Source: Actinomycetospora straminea (GTDB lineage Bacteria; Actinomycetota; Actinomycetes; Mycobacteriales; Pseudonocardiaceae). From it: a DNA stretch of 64,000 nt. Location of the stretch: assembly GCF_028737255.1 (NCBI RefSeq), contig NZ_JAQZAN010000001.1, forward strand, positions 558,001 through 622,000. The letters are read 5' to 3'. The notes below the pieces were generated by a model. That model saw only the letters and a program-made list of their open reading frames with translations. It was not told the origin of the DNA and ran no database searches. Both the position numbers and the translations under genes were made by a program. Positions 1 to 8,308 of the stretch are shown piece by piece. Within the stretch, counting starts at the first letter, position 1; each line of letters begins with the position of its first letter.

Positions 1-711
1 GATGCCGACGACGAGGACGTCGGTGTCGACCTCGGTGCCGTCGCCCAGGCGCACGCCGGTCACCCGGCCGTCGCTCGACAGCACCTCCTCCACCGCGACG
101 CCCGTGCGCACCTCGGTGCCGTGCCGGCGGTGCAGGTGGGTCAGCGCGCGTCCCATCCGCTCGCCGACCGCGCGGGCCAGCGGGGTCTCGAGCGCCTCGA
201 GGATCGTGACCTCGAGCCCCAGCTTCCGACCCACCGCGCCGACCTCCGAGCCGATGAAGCCCGCCCCGACGACGGTGAGCCGCCGCGCACCGCCGCGCAG
301 CGCCGCACGCAGGGCGACGGCGTCGTCGAGGGTGCGCACGGTGTGCACGCCCTCGAGGTGCTCGGTGCCCGGCAGCGTCCGCGCGTGCGCGCCCGTCGCG
401 ATCACCAGGCCGTCCCAGGACAGCGTGCGGTCGCCGACGGCGATCGTCCGCCCCGCCGTGTCCAGCGCGCTCGCGGGCGTGCCCAGCAGCAGCGCGACGT
501 CGAGGTCGCCGGCGAAGGTCTCCTCCTCGCGGTAGCGCGGGTCGGGACACTCCTCGGCGGCGAGGTACTCCTTCGACAGGGGCGGGCGGTCGTAGGGCAG
601 GTGCTCCTCGGCCCCGACCAGCGTCACCTCGCCGTCGAACCCGTCGCGCCGGACCGCCTCGACGGCGCGCAGCCCGGCCAGGGACGCGCCGACCACGACG
701 AGGTGCGTCAC
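1..711 (-). CDS. NAD(P)H-dependent FAD ferredoxin reductase (partial)
   Basis: This gene runs off the left edge, so only its first ~237 residues are present. Translating the minus strand from a GTG gives an N-terminal FAD-binding loop (VVVGASLAGLRAVEAVR), then a YDRPPLSKEYL segment and an ATGARARTLPG segment. A second Rossmann loop (VVGAGFIGSEVGAV) would bind NAD(P)H. This is the signature of the rubredoxin/ferredoxin reductase family that feeds electrons to cytochrome P450s or Rieske oxygenases. Its start overlaps the stop of the upstream ferredoxin gene by four bases (GTGA), so the two are co-translated and the ferredoxin is the likely electron acceptor. No P450 is visible in the window. 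Confidence 0.9.
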   Translation of the reverse strand, partial: MTHLVVVGASLAGLRAVEAVRRDGFDGEVTLVGAEEHLPYDRPPLSKEYLAAEECPDPRYREEETFAGDLDVALLLGTPASALDTAGRTIAVGDRTLSWDGLVIATGAHARTLPGTEHLEGVHTVRTLDDAVALRAALRGGARRLTVVGAGFIGSEVGAVGRKLGLEVTILEALETPLARAVGERMGRALTHLHRRHGTEVRTGVAVEEVLSSDGRVTGVRLGDGTEVDTDVLVVGI

Positions 712-911
712 GCGTCGATGGGCCCGTCGAGCGACAGCGCCTCGGTCGGGCAGGCGGCGACGGCCTCGCGGACCTCACCCTCCTGGTCGGCCGAGATCTC
801 CTCGGTGTGCAGGATCAGCGACCCGTCGTCGTCGACCTCGAAGACGTCCGGCGCGAGGGACTCGCACATCCCCATGCCGGTGCACCTGTCCCAGTCAACG
901 TTGATCCTCAC
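708..911 (-). CDS. 3Fe-4S ferredoxin (P450-type)
   Basis: A 67-residue acidic protein beginning MRINVDWDRCTGMGMCESLA. Cysteines at 10 and 16 and a late Cys-Pro (AACPTEAL) fit the actinobacterial single-cluster ferredoxins in which the missing cysteine leaves a 3Fe-4S cluster. Length is typical. Such proteins shuttle electrons from a ferredoxin reductase to a P450, and the reductase gene follows with a four-base overlap. The GTG start is preceded by GGGGAGG at a good distance. A GTTACGGT element lies ~40 bases upstream. The partner oxygenase is not in view. Confidence 0.92.
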   Translation of the reverse strand: MRINVDWDRCTGMGMCESLAPDVFEVDDDGSLILHTEEISADQEGEVREAVAACPTEALSLDGPIDA

Positions 912-949
912 GGTGCCTCCCCTGGCCGTCGGTGGTGTCGACGGGAGGG

Positions 950-957
950 ACCGTAAC
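950..957 (-). promoter_or_regulatory. putative -10 region of the ferredoxin operon
   Basis: On the minus strand this reads GTTACGGT, containing TACGGT, which fits the actinobacterial -10 pattern TANNNT. It is about 40 bases before the ferredoxin start. The same octamer precedes two other minus-strand genes in the window. No good -35 hexamer is evident. Confidence 0.35.
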
Positions 958-998
958 GTACGTGATGCTACGGAGGCGAGACCTGCGTCACCATTCGA

Positions 999-1445
999 TC
1001 ACACGCGGTGAGGCGACGCGGCCGGACGCCACGACAGCCAGCCGCGCGTCAGGACGTAGGCCACCGCGGTCGTCACCACGAGCACGGCGTCGACGCCCAG
1101 CGCCGTCACCGCCCCGGGTGCGTCGAGGACGGCGAGCGTGAACACGACCATCGCGACCTTGTGCAGGAACACCAGCTCCCACACGCCCGGCGCGCCGCGC
1201 GGGCGCAGCACGAGCATGGTCCACAGGCCGACGAAGACGAGGTAGCCGAACGTCCGCCACCCCTCGACGACGAGCAGGTCGGGGGGTGCGGTCGCGATCG
1301 CGGCGAGGCCGCCGGCGAACGCGGCCAGCGCGGCCAGGGCGTCGAGGACGAGCAGGCCGCGGCCGACCCGGTCGGCCGTGCGGCTCGGGACGCCGGGGCG
1401 GGCGGGGGCCGGCGTGGATCCCGTGATGGGGACGGCGGTGGACAT
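999..1445 (-). CDS. small four-helix membrane protein, function unknown
   Basis: 148 residues. After a Pro-rich N-terminus (MSTAVPITGSTPAPARPG) there are about four hydrophobic segments: GLLVLDALAALAAFAGGLAA, FGYLVFVGLWTMLVL, VFLHKVAMVVFTLAVL and DAVLVVTTAVAYVLTRGW. I chose the ATG at 1445 because GAGGAG stands just upstream and because an in-frame extension to the left would be low-complexity. It is transcribed away from the enoyl-CoA hydratase. I do not recognise the family; a small integral membrane protein is all that is supported. Confidence 0.6.
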   Translation of the reverse strand: MSTAVPITGSTPAPARPGVPSRTADRVGRGLLVLDALAALAAFAGGLAAIATAPPDLLVVEGWRTFGYLVFVGLWTMLVLRPRGAPGVWELVFLHKVAMVVFTLAVLDAPGAVTALGVDAVLVVTTAVAYVLTRGWLSWRPAASPHRV

Positions 1446-1572
1446 GACGGGCTCCTCGGGCTCGGGAGACGGACGGCGTGACCGTCCTGCCCGCCCCAAC
1501 CACCGGACGGGCCCGGGCCTTCCGGACGTGAGAGCGTCGGCGCCGAACGGCTCGACGAAGGGAGCACGGGAC

Positions 1573-2412
1573 GTGAGCACGCTGGATGCGCCGGCCCCGA
1601 CGGCGCTGTCGGTCACCCACGACGGCGGGGTGGCGACGGTGCGCCTCGAGCGCCCGCAGGCGGCGAACGCGCTGGACCGGACGCTGTGGCACGAGCTGCG
1701 TGCGACGTTCCGGGCGCTCGACGACGACCCGGGGGTGCGCGCGGTCGTGCTCACCGGGTCCGGCCGGCACTTCTGCGCCGGGATCGACCTGTCGATGCTG
1801 GCCGAGATCCAGGCCATGGCCCCGGCCGGCGCCGACCCGGGCCGCGCCCGCGAGGGCCTGCGCCGGCTGATCCTCGACCTCCAGGACGTGCTCACCACCG
1901 TCGAGCGCTGCCGCGTGCCGGTGCTGGCGGCGATCCAGGGCGCATGCGTGGGCGCCGGACTCGACCTCGCGGTGGTCTGCGACCTGCGCTACGCGACGCC
2001 GCGCACGAGGTTCTCGCTCAAGGAGGTCGACATGGGCCTCGCCGCCGACGTCGGCGTGCTCCAGCGCCTGCCGCGGATCGTCGGCGAGGGCCGGGCCCGC
2101 GAGATGGCCTACACCTGCCGCGACGTGCGCGGGGACGAGGCCGCGACGATCGGGCTGGTCAACGCGTGCGTCGACACCGACGACCCCGAGGCGCTCCTGG
2201 CGCACGTCACCGAGGTCGCCCGCGGGCTCGCCGCCAAGTCGCCGCTCGCCCTGCGCGGCACCAAGCACGCGATCACCTACGCCCGCGACCACTCCGTCGC
2301 CGACGGCCTCGACCAGATCGCGACCTGGAACGCCTCCGCGCTGATCTCCGACGACCTCACCGAGGCCGTCACCGCCTTCGCCGAGGGCCGCGCCCCCCGC
2401 TACGCCGACTGA
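1573..2412 (+). CDS. enoyl-CoA hydratase/isomerase family protein
   Basis: 279 residues of the crotonase fold. The oxyanion-hole segments are visible: GRHFCAGIDLSML in the N-terminal half and AIQGACVGAGLDLAVVCDLRY in the centre. The glutamate of FSLKEVDMGLAADVG sits where one catalytic acid of hydratases is found. This enzyme hydrates or isomerises 2-enoyl-CoA thioesters in beta-oxidation. The GTG start at 1573 has AAGGGAG nine bases upstream; an earlier start would run through the divergent promoter region. It is convergent with a TetR gene. Substrate chain length cannot be told from sequence. Confidence 0.93.
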   Translation: MSTLDAPAPTALSVTHDGGVATVRLERPQAANALDRTLWHELRATFRALDDDPGVRAVVLTGSGRHFCAGIDLSMLAEIQAMAPAGADPGRAREGLRRLILDLQDVLTTVERCRVPVLAAIQGACVGAGLDLAVVCDLRYATPRTRFSLKEVDMGLAADVGVLQRLPRIVGEGRAREMAYTCRDVRGDEAATIGLVNACVDTDDPEALLAHVTEVARGLAAKSPLALRGTKHAITYARDHSVADGLDQIATWNASALISDDLTEAVTAFAEGRAPRYAD

Positions 2413-2424
2413 CGCACGGGGTGT

Positions 2425-2447
2425 GTCAGCCTGGCGTCCACGCTGAC
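2425..2447. promoter_or_regulatory. 23-bp inverted repeat (copy 1), operator-like or terminator hairpin
   Basis: An imperfect palindrome with arms GTCAGC/GCTGAC and inner TGG/CCA; GTGTCAGC/GCTGACAC if extended by two bases each side. It lies between the convergent ends of the enoyl-CoA hydratase and tetR genes. The identical 23 bases occur in inverse orientation at 11999-12021, just upstream of another tetR gene. No T-run follows it. Confidence 0.55.
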
Positions 2448-2473
2448 ACCGGACACCAGGAAATCCCCCACGA

Positions 2474-3100
2474 TCACCGCTCCTCGCACGCGTCGGCGCG
2501 GCTGTCCGCCCGGCCGTCGCCCCGCCACGGGTCGGCCTCGACCACCGGCGACTCCCAGGTCACGTCGGCCCGGGCGCGCACGGCCGCCTCGAACTCGTCG
2601 AGCAGGTCGCCCAGGTCGACGTCGACCACCCCGGCGATCTGCTGGTGCCCGGCGAGCACCGCGATGCCCAGCGCCGCCAGCCGCGCGCGCTCCCCCTCGT
2701 CGCCGACCACCGGCGCGAGGACGTCGGCGAGCGCCTGCACCCGCCCGCGGTCGACGGCGCGCTGGGCCGCCTCGACGCGCGGGTCGACGGTGGCCCACGC
2801 CCGGATCGCAGTCTCGGCCTCGTGCGGCACGGTCAGGGCCAGGTACTTCATGCGCGTCACGCGCTCGACGGGGTCGTCGCTGGCGTTGACCATCTCGACG
2901 ATGCGCCCGACCTCCTCGCGCTCCCAGTGCTCGAGCAGCGCGGCGACGAAGCCCTCCCAGCTGCCGAAGTGGTGGTAGAAGGACCCGCTGGTGACGCCGA
3001 CGGCCGCGCACAGCCGCCCGATGCGCAGGGCGTTGCGGCCCTCGCGCGCGAGGAGGCGCAGCGCCTGCTCGAAGTAGGACTGCCGGGTGGCCGTGGGCAT
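2474..3100 (-). CDS. TetR/AcrR family transcriptional regulator
   Basis: 208 residues with an N-terminal helix-turn-helix: QSYFEQALRLLAREG, then IGRLCAAVGVTSGSFYHHFGS, the classic TetR recognition helix. The remaining ~150 residues are a ligand-binding domain with no recognisable specificity. The ATG at 3100 has GGGAGGAC upstream; longer reading is possible but would run into the promoter region of the divergent acyl-CoA synthetase. The divergent arrangement suggests that it represses that synthetase and itself, probably with an acyl-CoA or a related acid as inducer. The inducer is inference. Confidence 0.9.
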   Translation of the reverse strand: MPTATRQSYFEQALRLLAREGRNALRIGRLCAAVGVTSGSFYHHFGSWEGFVAALLEHWEREEVGRIVEMVNASDDPVERVTRMKYLALTVPHEAETAIRAWATVDPRVEAAQRAVDRGRVQALADVLAPVVGDEGERARLAALGIAVLAGHQQIAGVVDVDLGDLLDEFEAAVRARADVTWESPVVEADPWRGDGRADSRADACEER

Positions 3101-3191
3101 CGGCGTCGTCCTCCCGCGGCGTCGGTTCCCCTCGAACAGAACATAATCTACTCTACGGCGGCCGCCCACCGTGATCTCCGAGGAGACGACG

Positions 3192-4742
3192 ATGTATCCC
3201 GGGACGTTCGCCGCCACCCACCCCGATCGCCCCGCGGTGGTCATGGCCGAGACCGGCGAGGGCCTGACCTACCGCCAGCTCGAGGACGGCTCGGTGCGCC
3301 TGGCCCGCACGCTGCACGAGCACGGGCTGCGCCGCGGCGACGTCGTCGCGCTGCTCTCGGACAACCACCCGCGCGTCTTCGAGGTCTACTGGGCCGCGCA
3401 GCGCGCCGGCCTGCTCGTCACGGCCGTCAACCACCACCTCTCCGCCGACGAGGCCGCCTACATCGTCGACGACTGCGGCGCCCGCGTCCTCGTCGTCTCC
3501 GCCGCGAAGGCCGACCTGGCGCAGGCCGTCGTCGAGCACACGCCGCGCATCACGCTGCGCCTCGCGTTCGGCGGCCCGGTGCCGGGTCACGACGACTACG
3601 ACGCCGTCGTCGGCGCCCGCAGCGCCGAGCCGATGAGCGACCAGCCCCGCGGCGGCGACATGCTCTACAGCTCCGGCACCACCGGGCGCCCCAAGGGCAT
3701 CAAGCCGAACCTGCCCGAGCGCCAGATCGACGAGCCCGGCGACCTCTACATCGCGGTGTTCAAGCCCATGTACGGCTTCGGCGAGGACACCGTCTACCTC
3801 TCGCCGGCGCCGGTCTACCACGCGGCGCCGCTGCGCTTCGGCGCCACGATCCAGTCGACCGGCGGCACCGTCGTGATGATGCACCGCTTCGACCCCGAGC
3901 AGGCACTCGCGGCGATCGAGCGCTTCCGCGTCACCCACAGCCAGTGGGTGCCGACGATGTTCGTGCGGATGCTCAAGCTCCCCGAGGAGACGAAGCGCCG
4001 GTACGACGTCTCCAGCCTGCGGGTCGCGATCCACGCCGCGGCGCCGTGCCCGGTCGAGGTCAAGCGGGCGATGATCGACTGGTGGGGCCCGGTGCTGCAC
4101 GAGTACTACAGCTCGAGCGAGGCCAACGGCATCACGTTCATCGACTCGGCGCAGTGGCTCGAACGGCCCGGCTCGGTGGGACGGGCCGGCCTGGGCACCA
4201 TCCACATCTGCGACGACAGCGGACGCGAGCTCGCTCCGGGCGAGGTCGGCACCGTCTACTTCGAGCGCGAGATGGTGCCGTTCCGGTACCACAACGACCC
4301 GGAGAAGACCCGCGGCGCGCAGCACCCCGAGCACGAGACGTGGACGACCACCGGCGACCTCGGCTACGTCGACGCCGACGGCTACCTCTACCTCACCGAC
4401 CGCAAGAGCTTCATGATCATCTCGGGTGGCGTGAACATCTACCCGCAGGAGATCGAGGACGTCCTCACGCTGCACGACGCGGTGCTCGACGTCGCGGTGA
4501 TCGGGGTGCCGGACGAGGAGATGGGCGAGTCGGTGTTCGCCGTCGTGCAGCCCGCGCCGGGCCACGAGCCCTCGGTGGCGCTGGCCGACGAGCTGCTCGA
4601 GCACGTCCGCGGCCGCATCGCGCGCTACAAGACGCCCCGGCGCCTGGTGTTCACCGACGACCTGCCCCGCACGCCCACCGGCAAGCTCGTCAAGCACCGC
4701 CTCCGCGAGCGCTACGCGGCCGGCGAGTTCGCTCCTGCCTAG
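3192..4742 (+). CDS. acyl-CoA synthetase (AMP-forming, FadD-type)
   Basis: 516 residues of the ANL superfamily. The P-loop-like motif DMLYSSGTTGRPKGIK is near residue 160. It is followed by EYYSSSEANG (A5), TTGDLGYVDADGYLYLTDR (A7/A8) with the hinge aspartate, and PRTPTGKLVK (A10) with the catalytic lysine. The enzyme activates a carboxylic acid to its CoA thioester through an acyl-adenylate. I chose the ATG at 3192 because GAGGAG lies seven bases ahead; an in-frame GTG at 3171 lacks a site. The gene is divergent from a tetR and overlaps tail-to-tail by four bases with a small membrane-protein gene. Confidence 0.93.
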   Translation: MYPGTFAATHPDRPAVVMAETGEGLTYRQLEDGSVRLARTLHEHGLRRGDVVALLSDNHPRVFEVYWAAQRAGLLVTAVNHHLSADEAAYIVDDCGARVLVVSAAKADLAQAVVEHTPRITLRLAFGGPVPGHDDYDAVVGARSAEPMSDQPRGGDMLYSSGTTGRPKGIKPNLPERQIDEPGDLYIAVFKPMYGFGEDTVYLSPAPVYHAAPLRFGATIQSTGGTVVMMHRFDPEQALAAIERFRVTHSQWVPTMFVRMLKLPEETKRRYDVSSLRVAIHAAAPCPVEVKRAMIDWWGPVLHEYYSSSEANGITFIDSAQWLERPGSVGRAGLGTIHICDDSGRELAPGEVGTVYFEREMVPFRYHNDPEKTRGAQHPEHETWTTTGDLGYVDADGYLYLTDRKSFMIISGGVNIYPQEIEDVLTLHDAVLDVAVIGVPDEEMGESVFAVVQPAPGHEPSVALADELLEHVRGRIARYKTPRRLVFTDDLPRTPTGKLVKHRLRERYAAGEFAPA

Positions 4743-4903
4743 AAGAGCGAGCGGAAGAACTGGGCGATCGAGGACAGCGCCTCGCCGATGATCGCGACGA
4801 TGGAGCGGACGACGTCGGCCGCGCCCTCGGGCTGCGAGATCACGAAGAACAGCAGGACGGCGACGACCACGAAGATCAGGAACCGTCTCAAGCCCTTGGA
4901 CAT
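4739..4903 (-). CDS. 54-residue membrane protein
   Basis: A short protein, MSKGLRRFLIFVVVAVLLFF..., with a positively charged N-terminus, one strong transmembrane helix (residues 8-23) and an amphipathic C-terminal helix (SIVAIIGEALSSIAQFFRSLF). GGGAGCGG precedes the ATG, and a GTTACGGT box stands 67 bases upstream. The stop codon overlaps the stop of the convergent acyl-CoA synthetase. The family is unknown. Low-complexity hydrophobicity in GC-rich DNA can be accidental, but start, spacing and helix layout look genuine. Confidence 0.65.
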   Translation of the reverse strand: MSKGLRRFLIFVVVAVLLFFVISQPEGAADVVRSIVAIIGEALSSIAQFFRSLF

Positions 4904-4969
4904 GCGCTGCCGCCGCTCCCGTCGTCCCGGACCCCGCGTCGCGCCCCCGGTCGGGCACGGTGCGCACCG

Positions 4970-4977
4970 ACCGTAAC
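4970..4977 (-). promoter_or_regulatory. putative -10 region of the small membrane-protein gene
   Basis: Minus-strand GTTACGGT, identical to the octamers before the ferredoxin and the second acyl-CoA synthetase genes. It is 67 bases from the start codon at 4903. Confidence 0.3.
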
Positions 4978-5071
4978 GGAACGGCTGCGCCGACAGGCTC
5001 CACTTCGACCGACGTGTCGCGCGCGTCGCGGAGATCGGCGGCGCGGGGTCCGGGCGGGCACGATCACGGGC

Positions 5072-5911
5072 GTGGACTCCTTCACCCGCGGCGCGCTGCG
5101 CTTCGACGTCACCGAGCACGGACCCGCGGACGGTGTGCCCGTGCTGCTCCTGCACGGCTTCCCGCAGACCGCGGCCAGCTGGGAGCCGGTCGCCCGCCGA
5201 CTCGCCGACGCGGGATACCGGGTCCTCGCCCCCGACCAGCGCGGCTACTCGCCGGGCGCGCGGCCCGCGGGACGGCGGGCGTACCGCGTCGAGGAGCTCG
5301 TCGACGACGTGGTCGCGCTGGCCGACGCCGCGGGCGCGGACGCCGTGCACGTGGTGGGCCACGACTGGGGCGCGATCGTCGCGTGGGCGCTGGCGGCGCT
5401 GCACCCGGAGCGCGTCCGCACGCTGACTGCCGTCTCGGTGCCCCACCCGGCGGCGTTCATGGCGGCGATGGTGTCGAGCCGCCAGCTCGCGCTGTCCTGG
5501 TACGTCTACCTCTTCCAGGTCCCCGCCCTCGCCGAGCGGTTCCTCGGACGCCCGGGTGGCCTCGCGGCCGCGGTGCGCCGCACGGGCCAGACCGCGGAGC
5601 GGGCGCGGCGCGACGAGGCGGCGCTCACCGCGAAGGGCGGGCTGCGACCGGCCCTCACCGGGGCGGTCAACTGGTACCGCGCGACCCCGTTCTGGGAGCA
5701 CCGCGGGCTGCGGGTGACGGTCGCGACACCGACGCTGATGGTCTGGAGCGACGGTGACAGCGCCGTCTCGCGCGCCTCGGTGGAGCGCAACCCGCGGTGG
5801 GTGACGGGGCCCTACCGGCTCGAGGTGTTCGCCGGGGTCAGCCACTGGATCCCGGACGAGGCCCCCGACCGGCTCGCGGACCTCGTGCTGGAGCACGTCG
5901 CGGAGCGGTGA
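5072..5911 (+). CDS. alpha/beta hydrolase, epoxide-hydrolase-like
   Basis: 279 residues. The oxyanion-hole motif LLLHGFPQTAASW is near residue 30, followed by APDQRGYSPG and the nucleophile elbow VVGHDWGAIVAW, in which Asp rather than Ser is the nucleophile. A C-terminal GVSHWIPDEAPD supplies the catalytic His. The HDWGA elbow and the PDQRGY segment are typical of epoxide hydrolases and haloalkane-dehalogenase relatives. The GTG at 5072 fits the family N-terminus, but no strong ribosome site is visible. Two hairpins follow the stop. The physiological substrate is unknown. Confidence 0.9.
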   Translation: MDSFTRGALRFDVTEHGPADGVPVLLLHGFPQTAASWEPVARRLADAGYRVLAPDQRGYSPGARPAGRRAYRVEELVDDVVALADAAGADAVHVVGHDWGAIVAWALAALHPERVRTLTAVSVPHPAAFMAAMVSSRQLALSWYVYLFQVPALAERFLGRPGGLAAAVRRTGQTAERARRDEAALTAKGGLRPALTGAVNWYRATPFWEHRGLRVTVATPTLMVWSDGDSAVSRASVERNPRWVTGPYRLEVFAGVSHWIPDEAPDRLADLVLEHVAER

Positions 5912-5918
5912 AGCTGGG

Positions 5919-5954
5919 GGTTCCGGGAGCGCGGGGGGATGCGCTCCCGGAACC
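5919..5954 (+). terminator. intrinsic terminator-like hairpin
   Basis: A perfect 14-bp inverted repeat, GGTTCCGGGAGCGC / GCGCTCCCGGAACC, around an 8-base loop, starting seven bases after the hydrolase stop. There is no U-tract, as is usual in such GC-rich genomes. Confidence 0.8.
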
Positions 5955-5957
5955 ATG

Positions 5958-5982
5958 GTCGGCCGAGGGGGGCGCGGCCGAC
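5958..5982. terminator. second terminator-like hairpin
   Basis: GTCGGCCG / CGGCCGAC, 8 bp, with a 9-base loop. It follows the first hairpin directly and precedes the end of the convergent gene, so together they may terminate both directions. Confidence 0.6.
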
Positions 5983-5992
5983 ACAATCCATG

Positions 5993-6415
5993 TTACGGCG
6001 CTGTTGTCAGGCGCGCGTTGCGATCCGTGCCATACGCGGAGGTTTTCTCCGTCGCGAGCGTCACCGGCGCGCTCCCCGCCCCGTGACGGGCGATGACCGG
6101 GGGGAGCAGGCGGTCAGCGCCGACGGGGAAAGGATGCTCGCCCCGCCCGTGTCGCAGCAGCGAGTTGCGGTGCGCCACGATCGCGGTGGCCAGCGCCTCT
6201 GCGTGCGTCTCGACGCCCGCCGCGGGTTCGCCCGTCACGTTCTCCACCGCGCGCCCCAGCAGGTCGGCCAGTCGCGCGAGCTCGTCGAGCACGTCCGCGG
6301 ACCAGGTGAAGTGATCGACGCCGTCGGGCCGCAGCGTCCGTCCTTCGCCGTCGAGGCGACGCAGCGCCTCGACCGCCTGCCGAGCGAGCGCGACGCCTGT
6401 GTTCTCAACCGTCAC
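5993..6415 (-). CDS. hypothetical protein
   Basis: 140 residues starting MTVENTGVALARQAVEALRRL. The first ~95 residues look helical and soluble (ADVLDELARLADLLGRAVENV, THAEALATAIVAHRNSLLRHG). The last ~45 are low-complexity and may be disordered. There are no recognisable motifs and no membrane segment. A TACAGC element six bases ahead of the GTG could be a -10 for a leaderless transcript. It is convergent with the epoxide-hydrolase-like gene, separated by two hairpins. Function is unknown, and the gene call itself is moderate. Confidence 0.55.
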   Translation of the reverse strand: MTVENTGVALARQAVEALRRLDGEGRTLRPDGVDHFTWSADVLDELARLADLLGRAVENVTGEPAAGVETHAEALATAIVAHRNSLLRHGRGEHPFPVGADRLLPPVIARHGAGSAPVTLATEKTSAYGTDRNARLTTAP

Positions 6416-6498
6416 GACACCGCTGTACCCGCCCGCTCGGCGGACGACGCACCCGATCGGCGGGGTCGTGGGGGCCGGAAGGGCCCGGAGGAAGAGGT

Positions 6499-6550
6499 GG
6501 GCCGGTCCGCACTCCTGACTGCTCCCCAGCGTCAGGAGCGGGACCGGCCC
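6499..6550 (-). terminator. nested hairpin downstream of acyl-CoA synthetase
   Basis: Outer arms GGGCCGGTCC / GGACCGGCCC (10 bp) and inner arms CTCCTGAC / GTCAGGAG (8 bp). It lies 126 bases past the acyl-CoA synthetase stop and upstream of the hypothetical gene, so it likely ends the synthetase transcript. The rest of the 6416-6675 interval shows no gene. Confidence 0.65.
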
Positions 6551-6675
6551 CGGACGGCCTGTCGTCGAGCCCCCGAAGCCCGACGCGGCCTGTTGCAGGA
6601 AGCGTGCCCGACCCTCCGTGGCCGGAAACCGGCGATCCTGGGTTGGATCGGTTCAGCAGGGTCGGTGGCCGTCCC

Positions 6676-8214
6676 CTACCCGATCTGGCGTCCCTCGGCG
6701 TTCTCCCAGTACGGCCTGCGGAGGTCCTTCTTGAGGATCTTCCCCGAGGGGTTGCGCGGCAGGGCGTCGACGACGTCGATCGAGCGCGGGCGCTTGAAGC
6801 CGGCGATGCGCTCCTTGCACCACGCGAGCAGCGCGTCGGTGTCGATCTCGGAGCCCTCGTTGGCCACGACCACGGCCTTGACCGCCTCGCCCCACTTCTC
6901 GTCCGGGACGCCGATGACGGCCACGTCGGCGACGTCGGGGTGGCCGGACAGGACGTTCTCGACCTCGATCGGGTACACGTTCTCGGCCCCGGTGACGATC
7001 ATGTCCTTGATCCGGTCGGTGAGGAACAGGTAGCCCTCCTCGTCGAGGTAGCCCGCGTCCCCGGTGTGGAACCAGCCGCCGGACAGCGCCTTCGCCGTCT
7101 CCTCGGGCCGCGCCCAGTAGCCCGGCGTGACCTGCGACGACCGGATCCAGATCTCGCCGACGGTGTTCGGCGCGACGTCCTCGCCGGTCGCCGGGTCGAC
7201 GGCCTTGAGCTCGACCCACGGGTAGGCCTTGCCCGCCGAGCGCATGAGGTGGGCGCGCGGGCCGTCGGGGTCGTGGTCGTCGGGGTCGAGCTGGCTGATC
7301 GCGCCCGTGGTCTCGGTCGACCCGTAGAGCTGGAACAGCGGCGCCCGGAACGTCGTCAGCACCCGCTCGAGCACGGTGCTCGTGATCGGCGAGGCGCCGT
7401 AGGCGATGGCGCGCAGCTTCGACCAGTCGCGGTCGGCGGCGCCCGGCACCTGGGTGAGGAACTGCAGCACCGCGGGCACGAGGAAGGCGTTCGTGACGCC
7501 CTCGTCGGCCATCGTCGCGAGGAGCTGGTCGGGGACGATGTCGGCGATCAGCACGCAGCGCGCCCCGAACGACAGGCAGACCAGGGCGAAGCCCGAGCCG
7601 CCGATGTGGAACAGCGGCATGGCGACGAGGCCGACCGACTCGGTGTCGAAGCCCCAGTGGTCGCCGACCGAGAGCAGCGCGGCGAACTGGAGGTGGGTGA
7701 GGACGACGCCCTTGGGCAGGCCGGTGGTGCCCGAGGTGTAGAGCTGCAGCACGCAGTCGTCGTCCTGCGCGTCCTCCGGCGGGTCGAGCACCTCGTCGGA
7801 CGCGGTCAGCCAGCCCTCGTAGTCGTCGCCGACGACGAGCACGCGCCGCACGGCGTCGATGCCCTCGACGCGACCGCGCAGGTCGGCGAAGTCGGGCCCG
7901 AGGACGACCAGCGGCGCGGCCGAGTCCTCGATGATCGCGATCAGCTCGTCGTGGGTGAGCCGGTTGTTCAGGGGCGCGGTGCCGGCGCGCACGCGCGGGG
8001 CGCCGAAGAGCAGGTCGAAGAACTCCGGGCGGTTCTTCCCCAGCCACACCACGCGGTTGCCCGCGCCGACGCCGTCCGCGGCCATCGCGCGGGCGGCGAG
8101 GCCCCCGCGGCGGTCGAGCTCGGCGTACGTCGTGTTCTCCCCCTCGAACGTCATCGCCACCAGGTCGGGGTCGCCGACGTGCTGGCGCACGACGTCGGTC
8201 AGCCGGAACGGCAC
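6676..8214 (-). CDS. acyl-CoA synthetase (AMP-forming)
   Basis: 512 residues of the ANL superfamily. Motifs in order are LQLYTSGTTGLPKGVVLTH (phosphate loop, near residue 160), FQLYGSTETTGAISQ (A5), GWFHTGDAGYLDEEGYLFLTDR (A7/A8) and LPRNPSGKILKKDLR (A10, catalytic Lys). It makes acyl-CoA from a free acid, ATP and CoA. Divergent from it is an acyl-CoA dehydrogenase operon; the shared promoter region contains the AGTC-N6-GACTGTT operator, so synthetase and dehydrogenase are probably co-regulated steps of one catabolic route. The GTG start has GGAGG five bases upstream. Confidence 0.94.
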   Translation of the reverse strand: MPFRLTDVVRQHVGDPDLVAMTFEGENTTYAELDRRGGLAARAMAADGVGAGNRVVWLGKNRPEFFDLLFGAPRVRAGTAPLNNRLTHDELIAIIEDSAAPLVVLGPDFADLRGRVEGIDAVRRVLVVGDDYEGWLTASDEVLDPPEDAQDDDCVLQLYTSGTTGLPKGVVLTHLQFAALLSVGDHWGFDTESVGLVAMPLFHIGGSGFALVCLSFGARCVLIADIVPDQLLATMADEGVTNAFLVPAVLQFLTQVPGAADRDWSKLRAIAYGASPITSTVLERVLTTFRAPLFQLYGSTETTGAISQLDPDDHDPDGPRAHLMRSAGKAYPWVELKAVDPATGEDVAPNTVGEIWIRSSQVTPGYWARPEETAKALSGGWFHTGDAGYLDEEGYLFLTDRIKDMIVTGAENVYPIEVENVLSGHPDVADVAVIGVPDEKWGEAVKAVVVANEGSEIDTDALLAWCKERIAGFKRPRSIDVVDALPRNPSGKILKKDLRRPYWENAEGRQIG

Positions 8215-8278
8215 GGGGGACCTCCACAGGACACGGACGACACGGGGCCGTGGTGACGCCGACCACAGGGCAGGCGCG

Positions 8279-8286
8279 ACCGTAAC
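8279..8286 (-). promoter_or_regulatory. putative -10 region of the divergent acyl-CoA synthetase
   Basis: Minus-strand GTTACGGT 65 bases before the synthetase start, third copy of this octamer. The operator palindrome lies 20-40 bases further upstream. Confidence 0.35.
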
Positions 8287-8308
8287 TGGTCATACGGAAT
8301 CGCGGAAG

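Noticed and set aside
2645-5911. A 1088-codon open frame on the + strand spanning tetR, fadD and the small membrane gene
   Set aside because: Only its last 279 codons make a recognisable protein (the hydrolase). The rest is Arg/Pro-rich and lies in other frames of well-supported genes.
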